DNA of 64,000 nucleotides from Microcoleus sp. CAWBG506 (GCA_020883125.1 JAHREW010000020.1:6298-70297); one strand, 5' to 3'. Counted from the first letter of the stretch, positions 39,261 to 47,765 are shown. Numbers and translations are program-made. The notes: generated by a model from the letters alone, not told the origin.

Positions 39261-39930
39261 CTTGTGTGTACCCGCTGGATATTTTGCTATTGCGAACTGC
39301 TCCACGCTCAGCATGGCGATGGTGGGCGCTTGCATCCCGTTCCTCTGGCTTGTGGCAGGAGCTTTGACGCTTTGGGGAATCTACCTTGCTTCCAACTGTT
39401 GAAGTTGTTGGCTGGTTGCTACCTTGGGCGTTTGACGGCGCTTGTTCTGACGCCGGTGCGCTGTTTTTGGCTGCACTTTGCCTGTCGCTTACGATACCAC
39501 ACATAACTGCTGCTTTCTCTAATTTTGCGATCGAGATGGCAATGATTAGGTGGCGATCGAGTGACTGTCTGGTAGTTGCGGTCGAGATTACTCTTTTGAC
39601 GCAATTACCTCTGGGAAGTATTTTGAGGCATTATGTTCACATTCTGAGTGTTACTGTAATAGTTTGTAATATTCTTTTTCAGTTTTGGGGCTAAGGCACT
39701 GAATTTTGCCTCCCTAAATTAGGCTGCTCAAAACGCTATAATCTTCTGATACCAAGGGTTACGACCGATAAATGTTCGGTATCTTAGCGGTGGCGTGGTG
39801 GTGGAGGCTTCCCCAGTTTAAATTCCTAGGGATAAAAAAACAGGAGGTGAGGGCTCGCTTAGGTGCGATCGGAAATTCCGACTTTCGAGCTTGTAGTCAA
39901 GTTTTGCTGTAATTTTCAACTAGGTGCGCT
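39261..39930. other. Long upstream region of apcA
   Basis: 670 bp without a convincing gene; the small frames show no family features. It should contain the apcA promoter and long 5' leader (minus strand) and the promoter of the gene at 39931. A small hairpin CCGATAAATGTTCGG lies near 39765. I could not place a defined -10/-35. Confidence 0.55.
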
Positions 39931-41139
39931 TTGAAAAGAAATCTATCAGCCATTACAAAAGCTTTACAGTTTGGTGTTAGCGGTGCCGTCGGCGGTTTCG
40001 TGGGTAATTTAATCACCGAACCTTTCATGAAGTTCGATCGCCTGTCGGCTTCGGTATCTTTTTTTGAGAGTGTACTTTCCACCGCCCGCTGGTTTGGATT
40101 GGTAGGCGGTGGCATTGCTACAGCGATTATGTTTGGCTATTATTACTACATCAAAGGCAAGCCTCAAATTAAATCAGCTTTGTTGAATGGGGGATTGTTT
40201 GGTTTAATCGCAGGGGCTGTTTCTGGGGCGATCGCAGAAGCTATTTACAGCGGCCTTGGCCCGAATGAATTATTGCGAGTAATTTGCTGGGGAATAGCTG
40301 GCAGTTTATTAGGACTCGCACTTTCCAAACGGATTCCCAACTTAGGAATGCTGCGTGGCGCGGGCGGAGGCGGTGTTGGGGGCGTGTTGGGCGGATGTTT
40401 GTTTATTTTGTTCGCTTACACTTTATCGGGTACTGTGGGCCGTTTAGCTGGCTGTGGGGCGATCGGCTTTTGGATTGGCATTATGCTAGTTGTGGCTGAA
40501 ACTTTGTTTAACAAAGCTTGGCTGGTAATTAGTTACGATAACGGAGTCAATCGCACTCTGACTATTGGTGCCGAACCGGTGACTTTTGGTAGTGATGATA
40601 ATTTGTCTATTATCTGTATTCCGAATATTTCGCCCTTGGCTATGCGCTTTCAATTGGAGGCTGGACAAATTGTCTGCGAAAATTTTGATAGTGGGGCGGT
40701 GACTTATTTGCGATCGGGCGATCAAAAGAAATTAGGAAATTGTACAATTACCGTCGGTAACTCTGATTTGCCCGTTGCCAATTCTACCAAAATTCCAGCT
40801 ACATATATATCAGCATATCCGGCAGAAAAATCTTTCGTTAATAGCGAATTTTCCCTAAAATTAAGCAGCAAAGTTATCCCTTTGAGTGTAGGGACTCAAT
40901 TGTTTAGTTCCGACATATCTACTTTAAAATCTACTGCATCTAATTGTGTGGTAGCAGTTGTGAATTCTCGTTTTGCAGATGCGCTTTCATTGGGATTGAC
41001 CAATTTATCCGATCGCGCTTGGTGGGCGACAGACACTCAAGGCGACATGAAACTGGTAGAACCAGAAGGTACGCTGACTCTCGCCGTGGGGACTCAAATC
41101 GAGTTCGGCGAAATTAATGGTGAAATTGTTGACGGTTGA
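39931..41139 (+). CDS. Membrane protein with glycine-rich helices and an FHA-like C-terminus
   Basis: 402 aa. The N-terminal half (to ~190) has five or six glycine-rich transmembrane helices (GVSGAVGGFVGNLITEPF; GLVGGGIATAIMFGYYYY; GAGGGGVGGVLGGCLFILFA). The C-terminal part is beta-rich; NRTLTIGAEPVTFGSDDN resembles an FHA/phosphopeptide-like strand order but the core Arg-Ser-His residues are not obvious. An in-frame stop at 39910 leaves TTG 39931 as the first likely start, with AGGTG just upstream. No named function. Confidence 0.65.
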   Translation: MKRNLSAITKALQFGVSGAVGGFVGNLITEPFMKFDRLSASVSFFESVLSTARWFGLVGGGIATAIMFGYYYYIKGKPQIKSALLNGGLFGLIAGAVSGAIAEAIYSGLGPNELLRVICWGIAGSLLGLALSKRIPNLGMLRGAGGGGVGGVLGGCLFILFAYTLSGTVGRLAGCGAIGFWIGIMLVVAETLFNKAWLVISYDNGVNRTLTIGAEPVTFGSDDNLSIICIPNISPLAMRFQLEAGQIVCENFDSGAVTYLRSGDQKKLGNCTITVGNSDLPVANSTKIPATYISAYPAEKSFVNSEFSLKLSSKVIPLSVGTQLFSSDISTLKSTASNCVVAVVNSRFADALSLGLTNLSDRAWWATDTQGDMKLVEPEGTLTLAVGTQIEFGEINGEIVDG

Positions 41140-41233
41140 CAGTTAACTGTCAATAATCATTTTTTGAGTACCACATTCGATCTAATATTATCTAGAGTAG
41201 ATTTTTTAAACCTACCAATAGATAATCGGGCTC

Positions 41234-41593
41234 ATGAACTTGAAAAAAATATGCGCGGGTTTCCTATTAATTCTGACATTGGCATTGGGACTAATTACGA
41301 TTAGTCCCCAAATTGCTTTGGCAGATGCAACTTCAAATCCTGCAACGGCTGCCGAAGTTTTTACCGTCAATTGTGCGGGTTGTCACAGCAATGGCGGAAA
41401 CATCATCAGACGTGGCAAAAATTTGAAACTGAAAGCATTGAAACGATATGGCATGGATTCCATCGCCAATATTGCCAATTTAGTCACCAACGGTAAGAAT
41501 ATCATGCCGTCTTACAAAGATCGTTTGTCTGAACAACAAATTATCGATGTTTCAGCCTACGTGTTGTCGCAAGCTGAAAGTGATTGGAAATGA
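41234..41593 (+). CDS. Cytochrome c6-type protein
   Basis: 119 aa. The Sec signal peptide has cleavage likely after A30 (IALA-DATS). The mature ~89 aa has one haem site CAGCH (47-51) and an axial Met in NIMPSY (M91), with the VTNGKN-x-MP pattern of cytochrome c6. It is a lumenal electron carrier. Residues around the haem (CHSNGGNIIRRGKNL) differ somewhat from the main photosynthetic c6, so it may be a c6B/c6C-like paralogue; petJ is therefore not assigned. It overlaps the DUF3122 gene by 4 bp. Confidence 0.88.
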   Translation: MNLKKICAGFLLILTLALGLITISPQIALADATSNPATAAEVFTVNCAGCHSNGGNIIRRGKNLKLKALKRYGMDSIANIANLVTNGKNIMPSYKDRLSEQQIIDVSAYVLSQAESDWK

Positions 41594-42087
41594 AAAAACA
41601 TGATTGGCGTAAAATCGTAACAATTATTACTTTGTGTCTCGGTCTCACCATCACCAACAACCCACCAGCCTTGGCTTCGATTCACAAATATCCAGAAACC
41701 GGGGACAGAGTAATGTTCAGATCCGTACAAAGCTTGCGGGATAATCAGGACAAAGCGTGGCAGGTGGTTTTGTATAAGCGAGTGCGATCGGGCATAGTAG
41801 ACTCTTTTAACCTGAGATTGGTGGGATTTCCTGGGACGCAATTGGATCACCCGGTGGCGCTGAAGGTGGTGGCGGGGAATCTGGAACTGGCGCTGGCTAA
41901 CGATATTTGGAGTGAATCGGATTTGCCGGTTAATGTGGGAGAGTACGATTTTAAATCAATGGTGGCACAATTGGAGAGCGATCGACCTTTAGGCTTAAAT
42001 TTGCCAGTCCCAGGTAAAAAAGATCTACAAATCTTGGTTCCAACTTTTGCGGTAAGGGAATGGAGGCGGTTGTTAGATAGAAGCTAA
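41590..42087 (+). CDS. DUF3122-type exported protein
   Basis: 165 aa from ATG 41590, which overlaps the cytochrome stop (ATGA). A hydrophobic leader (IVTIITLCLGLTITNNPPALA) suggests export to the lumen or periplasm. The remainder is beta-rich (AWQVVLYKRV; SFNLRLVGFPG; LQILVPTFAVREW) and matches my memory of DUF3122 in cyanobacteria. Coupling to a c-type cytochrome suggests a lumenal role in electron transfer or assembly; this is inference. Confidence 0.75.
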   Translation: MKKHDWRKIVTIITLCLGLTITNNPPALASIHKYPETGDRVMFRSVQSLRDNQDKAWQVVLYKRVRSGIVDSFNLRLVGFPGTQLDHPVALKVVAGNLELALANDIWSESDLPVNVGEYDFKSMVAQLESDRPLGLNLPVPGKKDLQILVPTFAVREWRRLLDRS

Positions 42088-42282
42088 ATTGTGCCTACGG
42101 ATGGCCGTTGAATGTGACAAAGGCTACATTGCTTGGGAGCAAAAGTCAGTATATTTGATCTATCTCAAGGTAGATCTTGGCTATTTTGAACGATAATTGT
42201 GAAACAAACTAAAAGTGAGATTAGTCAGGCTAAAAAAATCGACTGTTTTAGAGTGTGCATATTATTGGAAGGAAAATTTACT

Positions 42283-42501
42283 ATGACATTAATCACTACC
42301 ATTGTCCGAAAAGCTTTAGCTACAGGTTGTCTGACGGTTGACGCGGAAGAACAGTTGCGACAACAGTTGCAGATGACAAAGTACGGTTTGGAAGATTTTG
42401 AGGCTTTTATTACTTTGCAAACAGAGGTAATGGAAGGTAGAGTAAAACACCAAGCTTGGGAATTGTTGCGATCGAATAATTGTTCTGCTGCGGCTGCTTG
42501 A
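42283..42501 (+). CDS. Small conserved hypothetical protein
   Basis: 72 aa from ATG 42283, with GGAAGG 8-10 bases before; the frame is open to GTG 42199 but that part looks non-coding. Soluble and helical: MTLITTIVRKALATGCLTVD, then EEQLRQQLQMTKYGLEDFEA. Similar small proteins occur in cyanobacteria without a known role. Confidence 0.6.
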   Translation: MTLITTIVRKALATGCLTVDAEEQLRQQLQMTKYGLEDFEAFITLQTEVMEGRVKHQAWELLRSNNCSAAAA

Positions 42502-42669
42502 AATTAAGTACGATTCCCTTCGGGATAGCTCCGCACGCGCGTACTTTTGGATAGAATTAAGGGCGATCGATACAAATCATCAATAGGACTTACCCATGGG
42601 TGGTCAGACACCAGGTTTTTTCCGAGATACTTCGTTACACCTGAGATCTTGCACCTTTCTCAATTAGCT

Positions 42670-42738
42670 GTAGGGGCGGGTTCACCGACAGCCTCTCTGG
42701 TTGTAGATAGGTTAAATAAACCCGCCCTCCCCCACCGA
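42670..42738. repeat. Dispersed GTAGGGGCGGG palindromic repeat
   Basis: GTAGGGGCGGGTTCACCGAC ... AAATAAACCCGCCCTCCCCC; the same family and the same internal GGTTAAATAAACCCGCCC as at 10193. Confidence 0.85.
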
Positions 42739-42786
42739 AAATCCCCTTATTGACATTGCTGCAAGATCTCAGTTACACGCCACTTA

Positions 42787-42985
42787 CTCGTTCCCAGGAA
42801 GAGCCTGGTAACGCAGGTCCAGAGGCTCTGCCTCCAATTTTTCTACTCGTTTATACTCGTTCCCAGGAAGAGCCTGGTAACGCAGGTCCAGAGGCTCTGC
42901 CTCCAATTTTCTGTTAGCAAGCAGCAAGCAGCAAGGGAGGCAGAGCCTCTAGACGTTGATTCCCAGGAAGAGCCTGGGAACCAGT
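42787..42985. repeat. 'CTCGTTCCCAGG...GAGGCTCTGCCTCC' repeat, two direct and one inverted copy
   Basis: Two near-identical direct copies (about 42787-42842 and 42856-42910) read CTCGTTCCCAGGAAGAGCCT then CCAGAGGCTCTGCCTCC. A third in inverted order (42937-42982) reads GGAGGCAGAGCCTCTAG then TTCCCAGGAAGAGCCTGGGAA. Each unit can fold on itself (AGAGGCTCTGCCTC; CCCAGG...CCTGGG). A further copy lies at 43979-44028. Confidence 0.85.
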
Positions 42986-43248
42986 TAGCAAATACTTAGT
43001 CCGCGCACCATCCGGACTCCGTTTTTGTAGACGCGGTTTCAACCGCCGACTCACTTGACAAAAATACCAAAATCGCCGATAATCGTAGATTGTCTGTCTA
43101 AATCCGGCTCGGATCAGGTTAAGACATTCCAAAAGCTGAAAAACCGTCAGCCGTCAAAAGTCCACAGCCAAAAGTTCGTAACCAATGACTAAAGACCAAT
43201 GACCAATGACTCATCAGCTACCTGTACGGCAATCTCAACAACCATCCC

Positions 43249-43641
43249 ATGACTTACGCAATTATTGAAACCGGCGGCAAACAATTTCGGGTAGAACCAG
43301 GCCGCTTCTACGACATCGAACTGCTTCACGTCGAAGCTGAATCCAAAGTCACGATCGACAAAGTATTTCTGATCCAGCACGAAAACGATGTTCACATCGG
43401 TCAACCTCTAGTAGAAAATGCCACAGTAGAAGGAACTGTTCTGCGGCATTTCCGGGGCCGTAAAGTCCTCGTCTATAAGATGAAGCCGAAGAAGAAAACT
43501 CGGAAGAAAAAAGGGCACCGTCAAGAAACAACTCGCTTTATGATTGACTCCATCAGCGTCAATGGTGTTGTTTTGGCCGCGAGAGACTTAACTCAAGCTG
43601 TTGTGGAAACTCCCCAAACCGGCGAAAGTGATTCAGAATAA
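43249..43641 (+). CDS. rplU: Ribosomal protein bL21
   Basis: 130 aa. It starts MTYAIIETGGKQFRVEPGRF and ends its conserved core with KMKPKKKTRKKKGHRQETTR, the basic rRNA-binding region. A cyanobacteria-type C-terminal extension follows (AVVETPQTGESDSE). Component of the 50S subunit. It lies 31 bp before rpmA, the usual rplU-rpmA operon. Confidence 0.97.
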   Translation: MTYAIIETGGKQFRVEPGRFYDIELLHVEAESKVTIDKVFLIQHENDVHIGQPLVENATVEGTVLRHFRGRKVLVYKMKPKKKTRKKKGHRQETTRFMIDSISVNGVVLAARDLTQAVVETPQTGESDSE

Positions 43642-43672
43642 AAAATAGTAAGTAATTAAAGTTGAGGAAATC

Positions 43673-43963
43673 ATGGCCCATAAGAAAGGTACAGGCAGTA
43701 CACGTAACGGACGCGACTCTAATTCTCAGCGTCTTGGTGTTAAAAAGTACGGCGGTCAAGTTGTCAAAGCTGGCAACATTTTGATTCGTCAACGCGGCAC
43801 GAAAGTTCACCCAGGTAATAATGTTGGTATCGGCAGAGATGATACTTTGTTTGCCATGATTGATGGTGTGGTGACTTTTGAAAGAAAGGGCAAAACTCGC
43901 AAGAAACTCAGTGTTTATCCTGTGGTTGTAGCAGCACCTGTGGCTGAACTTGTAGCCGTTTAA
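43673..43963 (+). CDS. rpmA: Ribosomal protein bL27
   Basis: 96 aa. It starts [20 protein letters not shown], without an N-terminal cleavage extension, and carries [20 protein letters not shown]. Located near the peptidyl transferase centre of the 50S subunit. GAGGAAATC upstream of the ATG serves as RBS. Terminator-like hairpin follows at 44051. Confidence 0.97.
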   Translation: MAHKKGTGSTRNGRDSNSQRLGVKKYGGQVVKAGNILIRQRGTKVHPGNNVGIGRDDTLFAMIDGVVTFERKGKTRKKLSVYPVVVAAPVAELVAV

Positions 43964-43978
43964 TTTTGGATAGTTTCC

Positions 43979-44028
43979 TCGTTCCCAGGATCTGCCTGGG
44001 AACGCATTTCTAGAGGCTCTGCCTCCTG
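43979..44028. repeat. 'CTCGTTCCCAGG' dispersed repeat
   Basis: CTCGTTCCCAGGATCTGCCTGGGAACG then AGAGGCTCTGCCTCC, the same family as 42787-42985 and self-complementary (CGTTCCCAGG/CCTGGGAACG). Confidence 0.85.
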
Positions 44029-44050
44029 ATTTTATATCTCAATATACTCA

Positions 44051-44081
44051 TATCCCTGACTTCTTTAAGAAGTCGGGGATA
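44051..44081. terminator. Hairpin after rplU-rpmA
   Basis: TATCCCTGACTTCT / AGAAGTCGGGGATA form a 14-bp stem with one G-T wobble around TTA. It lies 88 bases after rpmA and probably ends that transcript. There is no strong T-run, so termination efficiency is unsure. Confidence 0.6.
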
Positions 44082-44121
44082 TAAGGTTGGGTAGACAAGT
44101 TTTGTGATAAATTCGGAATGA

Positions 44122-44200
44122 TTTAACCGCAGAGGCCACAGAGGGCACAGAGGAAGAGAAAAGAAGAGAGAGATGAATAATTTCGATACCAAGGGATTTA
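44122..44200. repeat. Dispersed 'AACCGCAGAG...ACAGAGG' repeat
   Basis: GATTTAACCGCAGAGGCCACA ... GAGATGAATAATTTCGATAC, a close match to 23619-23704. It lies between rpmA and thiS (convergent). Confidence 0.75.
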
Positions 44201-44221
44201 ATATGATTGGCTAATTTGTGG

Positions 44222-44434
44222 CTAGCCTCCTCCGACAATGGTCACAATTTCTAAGATGTCGCCTTCTTGGATTTGTGTGGTTTCCCAAAATTGTTTGTGC
44301 AGAATTTCGCCGTTGTATTCGACAGCTACTAATCGCGGATTTAAGCCTAGTTGTTTTAATAATTCTGGTAATGGTGTTTCGATCGCACAATTACGACTTT
44401 CTCCGTTGACTTGTAGCGCAATTTGATTGGTCAT
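44222..44434 (-). CDS. thiS: ThiS, sulfur carrier for thiamine synthesis
   Basis: 70 aa ubiquitin-like protein. It ends in the obligatory Gly-Gly (VTIVGGG-COOH, here one extra Gly) that is adenylated and thiocarboxylated. The N-terminal MTNQIALQVNGESRNCAIET and VAVEYNGEILHK fit ThiS. It donates sulfur for the thiazole ring. It lies downstream of thiE in the same direction with a 142-bp gap. Confidence 0.9.
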   Translation of the reverse strand: MTNQIALQVNGESRNCAIETPLPELLKQLGLNPRLVAVEYNGEILHKQFWETTQIQEGDILEIVTIVGGG

Positions 44435-44457
44435 TCGTTTATTAGTTTAATTATTTG

Positions 44458-44576
44458 AAGGAACCGCGAAGACACGAAGAACACGAAGGAAGAAAAGCAT
44501 TTACTTCTTTCTCTTGCTACCCTTCGGGAACTCCTGCGGGGAACGGGTCCTTGGTGCCTTCGTGGTTCATTTAATC
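44458..44576. repeat. Repeat-filled gap between thiE and thiS
   Basis: The arms GAACCGCGAAGACACGAAG and CTTCGTGGTTC (44561-44572) are imperfect complements around a hairpin GGGAACTCC...GGGGAACGG. It is a dispersed-repeat type similar in flavour to the 'AACCGCAGAG' family. No gene seen. Confidence 0.6.
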
Positions 44577-45659
44577 TTACGACTTATTAGTTATAAGTTT
44601 GTGAGTTTTGAACTTCTGCATCCGAATTAGCTGGGAGATGAAAAATTGGGTGACTAAAGTTGGTTGTTCGGCTTCCATGATCGATCGCACAACTGCTACT
44701 CTGGAAGCTCCGGCATTCAATACTTCGTCGAGGTTGTTGATGTCTATTCCGCCGATCGCAAACCAAGGAATCGGGGACTTAGCAGCAGCATACCGCACAT
44801 AATCCAAACCCGCAGCCTGTTTATCGGGTTTTGTGGGAGTGGAGTAGACTGGGCCAACTCCAATATAATCGGCTCCTTCTTCAATGGCTCGCTGCATTTC
44901 CTCGGCGTTTGTGGTGGAACAGCCGATGATGCGTCCGGGCCCCAGCAACTTGCGCGCTTCGGCTACAGGCAAATCTTGCTGTCCTAAGTGTACGCCGTCG
45001 GCATCCGCTGCGATCGCCAAATCTACGCGATCGTTGATAATCAACAAAGCATCGTAGCGGTGACAAAGTTCCGTCATCTGTCGCACATTCGCCAACTTCA
45101 CCCCATCGTCTGAGGTTTTGTCGCGGTACTGTACTAAAGTCAGTCCGCCTTGCAAAGCAGCTTCCACCACTGCTAACAAGTTGTCTCTGGGCGAAGTTAC
45201 GAGGTATAACTGCGATCGCAATAACTGCTGATAGCGCCGATAAGCCAGCAAATCGCTCTCCAGAGTATAAACCCGATAGCGCATCTGCTTAAAAGCCTTG
45301 CCCATATTCGGATCGTAAACTTTGCCATACTCTTCAAGTACCCGCAGCGCTTCTTCCACCCGACAGAAATTCGCTTCCAGTAGCTGCTGAAGTCCAGAAC
45401 GCTGTTCTTCCTGCGGATGAGTCAGTTCCGTACCGGGGTCTGCGGGCGTATCCCTAGCACTCCGCAATTCTGGGGTGTGCCAAAAAGCCAATTCCTGGCG
45501 CAGTTGCTTACACTCACCAGCTAAATCGGCGCTATTGAGACCAAATCTACACCATTCTTCAATGATTCTCAATCCTTCACGGGCGCGATCGAGATTTGCA
45601 TCTAAAATCCGGCACAGAGCGGGCTGTGCCGATAAAGTTCTGTTTGGTTTTTGCGTCAT
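44577..45659 (-). CDS. thiE: Thiamine-phosphate synthase with N-terminal extension
   Basis: 360 aa. The C-terminal ~210 residues form the ThiE TIM barrel: LVQYRDKTSDDG, INDRVDLAIAADADGVHLGQ, GCSTTNAEEM, DYIGVGPVYSTPTKPD and WFAIGGIDINNL. The N-terminal ~140 residues (RILDANLDRAREGLRIIEEW) form a helical domain fused to ThiE in cyanobacteria and some other bacteria. It joins the pyrimidine and thiazole phosphates into thiamine phosphate. The 206-bp upstream gap contains no recognisable TPP riboswitch. Confidence 0.93.
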   Translation of the reverse strand: MTQKPNRTLSAQPALCRILDANLDRAREGLRIIEEWCRFGLNSADLAGECKQLRQELAFWHTPELRSARDTPADPGTELTHPQEEQRSGLQQLLEANFCRVEEALRVLEEYGKVYDPNMGKAFKQMRYRVYTLESDLLAYRRYQQLLRSQLYLVTSPRDNLLAVVEAALQGGLTLVQYRDKTSDDGVKLANVRQMTELCHRYDALLIINDRVDLAIAADADGVHLGQQDLPVAEARKLLGPGRIIGCSTTNAEEMQRAIEEGADYIGVGPVYSTPTKPDKQAAGLDYVRYAAAKSPIPWFAIGGIDINNLDEVLNAGASRVAVVRSIMEAEQPTLVTQFFISQLIRMQKFKTHKLITNKS

Positions 45660-45865
45660 ATAGAACCACCTTTATCATTAATCCTAGCTTTAACCGCTAC
45701 ATTGTCCCACGCTGTTCTGATTGTAGTAAAGTGCGATCGGGCATTAACCGATTTAATTGAGATTAACAAAGAAACGGAGTAAATGCGAGGGAATCCGAAT
45801 TTTCGCGGATTCTCCGCTACAGCAGATCCCGCCCAAAATTTACAGTGTTGGACGGATGGCATAAT

Positions 45866-47242
45866 TTAATCTTGACAACAATTCTTTACATATTCTTGAA
45901 AAACAGAAGACAATTTAAACAAGATTTTATCCTCTTTTATTTTCGTTACTAAATACCTTTGTTGTAAAGACTGTAAACCATTAATTAAATCCATTGATGA
46001 TAAATCTAAACTCTGTCTCAAATATTCTCTGGATACAGGTTGATTAAACTTACTTAATTCTAAAACAAGTTGCTGTTCTATAGGTGATAGTTTGTTAAAT
46101 AACTGGTTAAAATTATCTTGCATATTTTTGGTAATAATCAAGCTATTCTCCGCTAAAAACTCAGCAACTTCACCATCAAAAATCTTTTTAATTAAAATAG
46201 CAATACTTTTTAAATAAACCGGATTACCCTCATATAAATTAATTAACTTTAACCAACTATCCTCATCTTTCAATCCTGTACCTTTCAGAATTGCTACATC
46301 ATCTAAATCTGACAACTCTAAACATTTTATCGGATATAATTCCTCATCTAAACACTCCATTTCCGCACATTGCTCTTGACTAACTAAAATCACATTACTT
46401 TGATGCTCAGTTTCTGTAATCATGGTAAAAAACTTTTTATAATCTTGATATTCAGATTTATATTGTCCCGCGAATTGAGCATTAGCAAAGATATTATGAA
46501 CATCATCAAGGATAATCAAACATTTTTTGTATGTCAAAACATCTAAGAATTGTTTTAAATTATCATCTATAGTTTCTTTAGCTTCTTGTTTACAAGCATT
46601 CAATAAATCATTAACAAATAACTCTAAAGGTTTAGAGAATTTTAGGCTTCTCCAGATAATTACTTCAAATTGTTTTAGATTGAGATCGACAAACCTTTTA
46701 ACTAGAGTAGTTTTACCAATTCCACTCAATCCCAATACTGAGATTAAACGAGTATTTTGATTTAAAATCGAATTAGAAAGGGTTTTTATTTCAGATTCTC
46801 TTGCGTAAAAATTGATGATTTGAGGAGCTACTGTTAAATCGAAATGTGATGTAAATTGAGTATTTATATCACTTTCGTTGAGTTTATTTCTTGGGCTAAT
46901 TTGATTTGAGATCTGTGTAGGATAAAAATGATTATTACTGCCATTTATATGGTAAATATTATTGGAATTGTCAGATGATTCAATATATACTCTTTCTAAG
47001 TTAGAACGAAAATTAGATTTTTTTATATCCTCATCCAATATTTCAGATAAAAGTTGCCATAATTCAGCCCCCACATCACCTACATGATTTTTACTGACAT
47101 GACACTTCTGGGCGATATCATCATAGGTTTGTCTTTCCCAAGTCCCCTCAACTACAGCCCTTTGAACATCATCTAGGTGCTTTCCAGTTCGTTCAACCAC
47201 TAGCCGATCTACGAATTGTAACAGTTGGCTTACATTCATCAA
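45866..47242 (-). CDS. Compact NB-ARC (STAND) ATPase with N-terminal vMAP-like HTH domain
   Basis: 458 aa. Residues ~1-80 (QLLQFVDRLVVERTGKHLDD; YDDIAQKCHVSKNHVGDVGA) match the N-terminal helix-turn-helix-like domain found on cyanobacterial NB-ARC and vWA-MoxR-associated proteins. A spacer with SNNIYHINGSNNHF is followed by NB-ARC: Walker A GLSGIGKTTL, RNBS-type VIIWRSLKF, Walker B KCLIILDDVHNI, and a winged-helix end. No WD40, TPR or effector domain follows, so it is a short STAND. It is divergent from the RiPP-like operon with a 226-bp gap, is AT-rich like it, and may be its regulator or sensor. Confidence 0.85.
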   Translation of the reverse strand: MMNVSQLLQFVDRLVVERTGKHLDDVQRAVVEGTWERQTYDDIAQKCHVSKNHVGDVGAELWQLLSEILDEDIKKSNFRSNLERVYIESSDNSNNIYHINGSNNHFYPTQISNQISPRNKLNESDINTQFTSHFDLTVAPQIINFYARESEIKTLSNSILNQNTRLISVLGLSGIGKTTLVKRFVDLNLKQFEVIIWRSLKFSKPLELFVNDLLNACKQEAKETIDDNLKQFLDVLTYKKCLIILDDVHNIFANAQFAGQYKSEYQDYKKFFTMITETEHQSNVILVSQEQCAEMECLDEELYPIKCLELSDLDDVAILKGTGLKDEDSWLKLINLYEGNPVYLKSIAILIKKIFDGEVAEFLAENSLIITKNMQDNFNQLFNKLSPIEQQLVLELSKFNQPVSREYLRQSLDLSSMDLINGLQSLQQRYLVTKIKEDKILFKLSSVFQEYVKNCCQD

Positions 47243-47468
47243 AGCTATACATGATAAAGGTTTTAGCCATTATAGCTGAATTCACTCCTATTTTTTCTTA
47301 TCTTTTCCTATTTTTTGCTTAATATTGTGTAACAAAACTCCAGTTGAAATCCGAGTTTTTCCGATCGCAGTCCCATCTTTAATTTTGGTATGCTCTTAAA
47401 TAATAAAGCGTAGGCTTAGAAAGTCGTGCTTTTTCCGTTGTTTATAATTTGTCAGAAGCATTACTAAA

Positions 47469-47693
47469 ATGACACAAGCAAAAGAAAGATTACTCACTGA
47501 TACTTACTCACAAAATGATTGTATTGTTCTTGACCTTGAAGAATTTGACTTGAGTGACTTAGATGCACTCAAAAATACAGCACTTGGTAATATTTTAGAA
47601 ATAAATTTTCAAAATCCAATGGCAATATCTGATAATAATCGACATGAGAGCCATTCTTCTCATGCTGAGTTCCATCAACGTGCTTGGGGGTAA
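47469..47693 (+). CDS. Putative RiPP precursor peptide
   Basis: 74 aa. The N-terminal ~50 residues are acidic and helix-prone (DCIVLDLEEFDLSDLDALKN), fitting a leader for enzyme recognition. The tail from residue ~54 is rich in His and polar residues, HESHSSHAEFHQRAWG, with Phe and Trp able to serve as cyclophane sites and His as oxidation sites. It is the first gene before a radical SAM/SPASM maturase and an HExxH protein. It lacks the C-terminal FxSxx of FxsA peptides. The precursor role is inferred from size, composition and context; I recognise no family. Confidence 0.7.
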   Translation: MTQAKERLLTDTYSQNDCIVLDLEEFDLSDLDALKNTALGNILEINFQNPMAISDNNRHESHSSHAEFHQRAWG

Positions 47694-47720
47694 TCAAGCA
47701 CTGGCTATTACAGAATACTA

Positions 47721-47765
47721 ATTAAATGGCTACTAAGTTACCTCAAGCAATAGTAGCCATTTAAT
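47721..47765 (+). terminator. Perfect 15-bp stem-loop between precursor and maturase
   Basis: ATTAAATGGCTACTA (47721-47735) and TAGTAGCCATTTAAT (47751-47765) are perfect complements around a 15-nt loop, 28 bases after the precursor stop and 41 before the maturase. There is no long T-run. It likely acts as a partial terminator or 3' stabiliser to give more precursor than enzyme mRNA. Confidence 0.75.

Larger units (their letters stand above)
42502..43248. other. 747-bp gene-free gap built mostly of repeats
   Basis: No supported gene. It holds a GTAGGGGCGGG element (42670-42738), three TTCCCAGGAAGAGCCTGG units (42787-42985), an AGCAAGCAGCAAGC run, and a CAATGAC/ACTAAAGACCAATGACC simple repeat before rplU (43184-43211). 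The rplU promoter should lie in the last 250 bp. Confidence 0.7.

Noticed and set aside
45660-45865. TPP riboswitch before thiE
   Set aside because: The conserved CTGAGA and ACCTGATCTGGATAAT-type elements are not present on the minus strand here.
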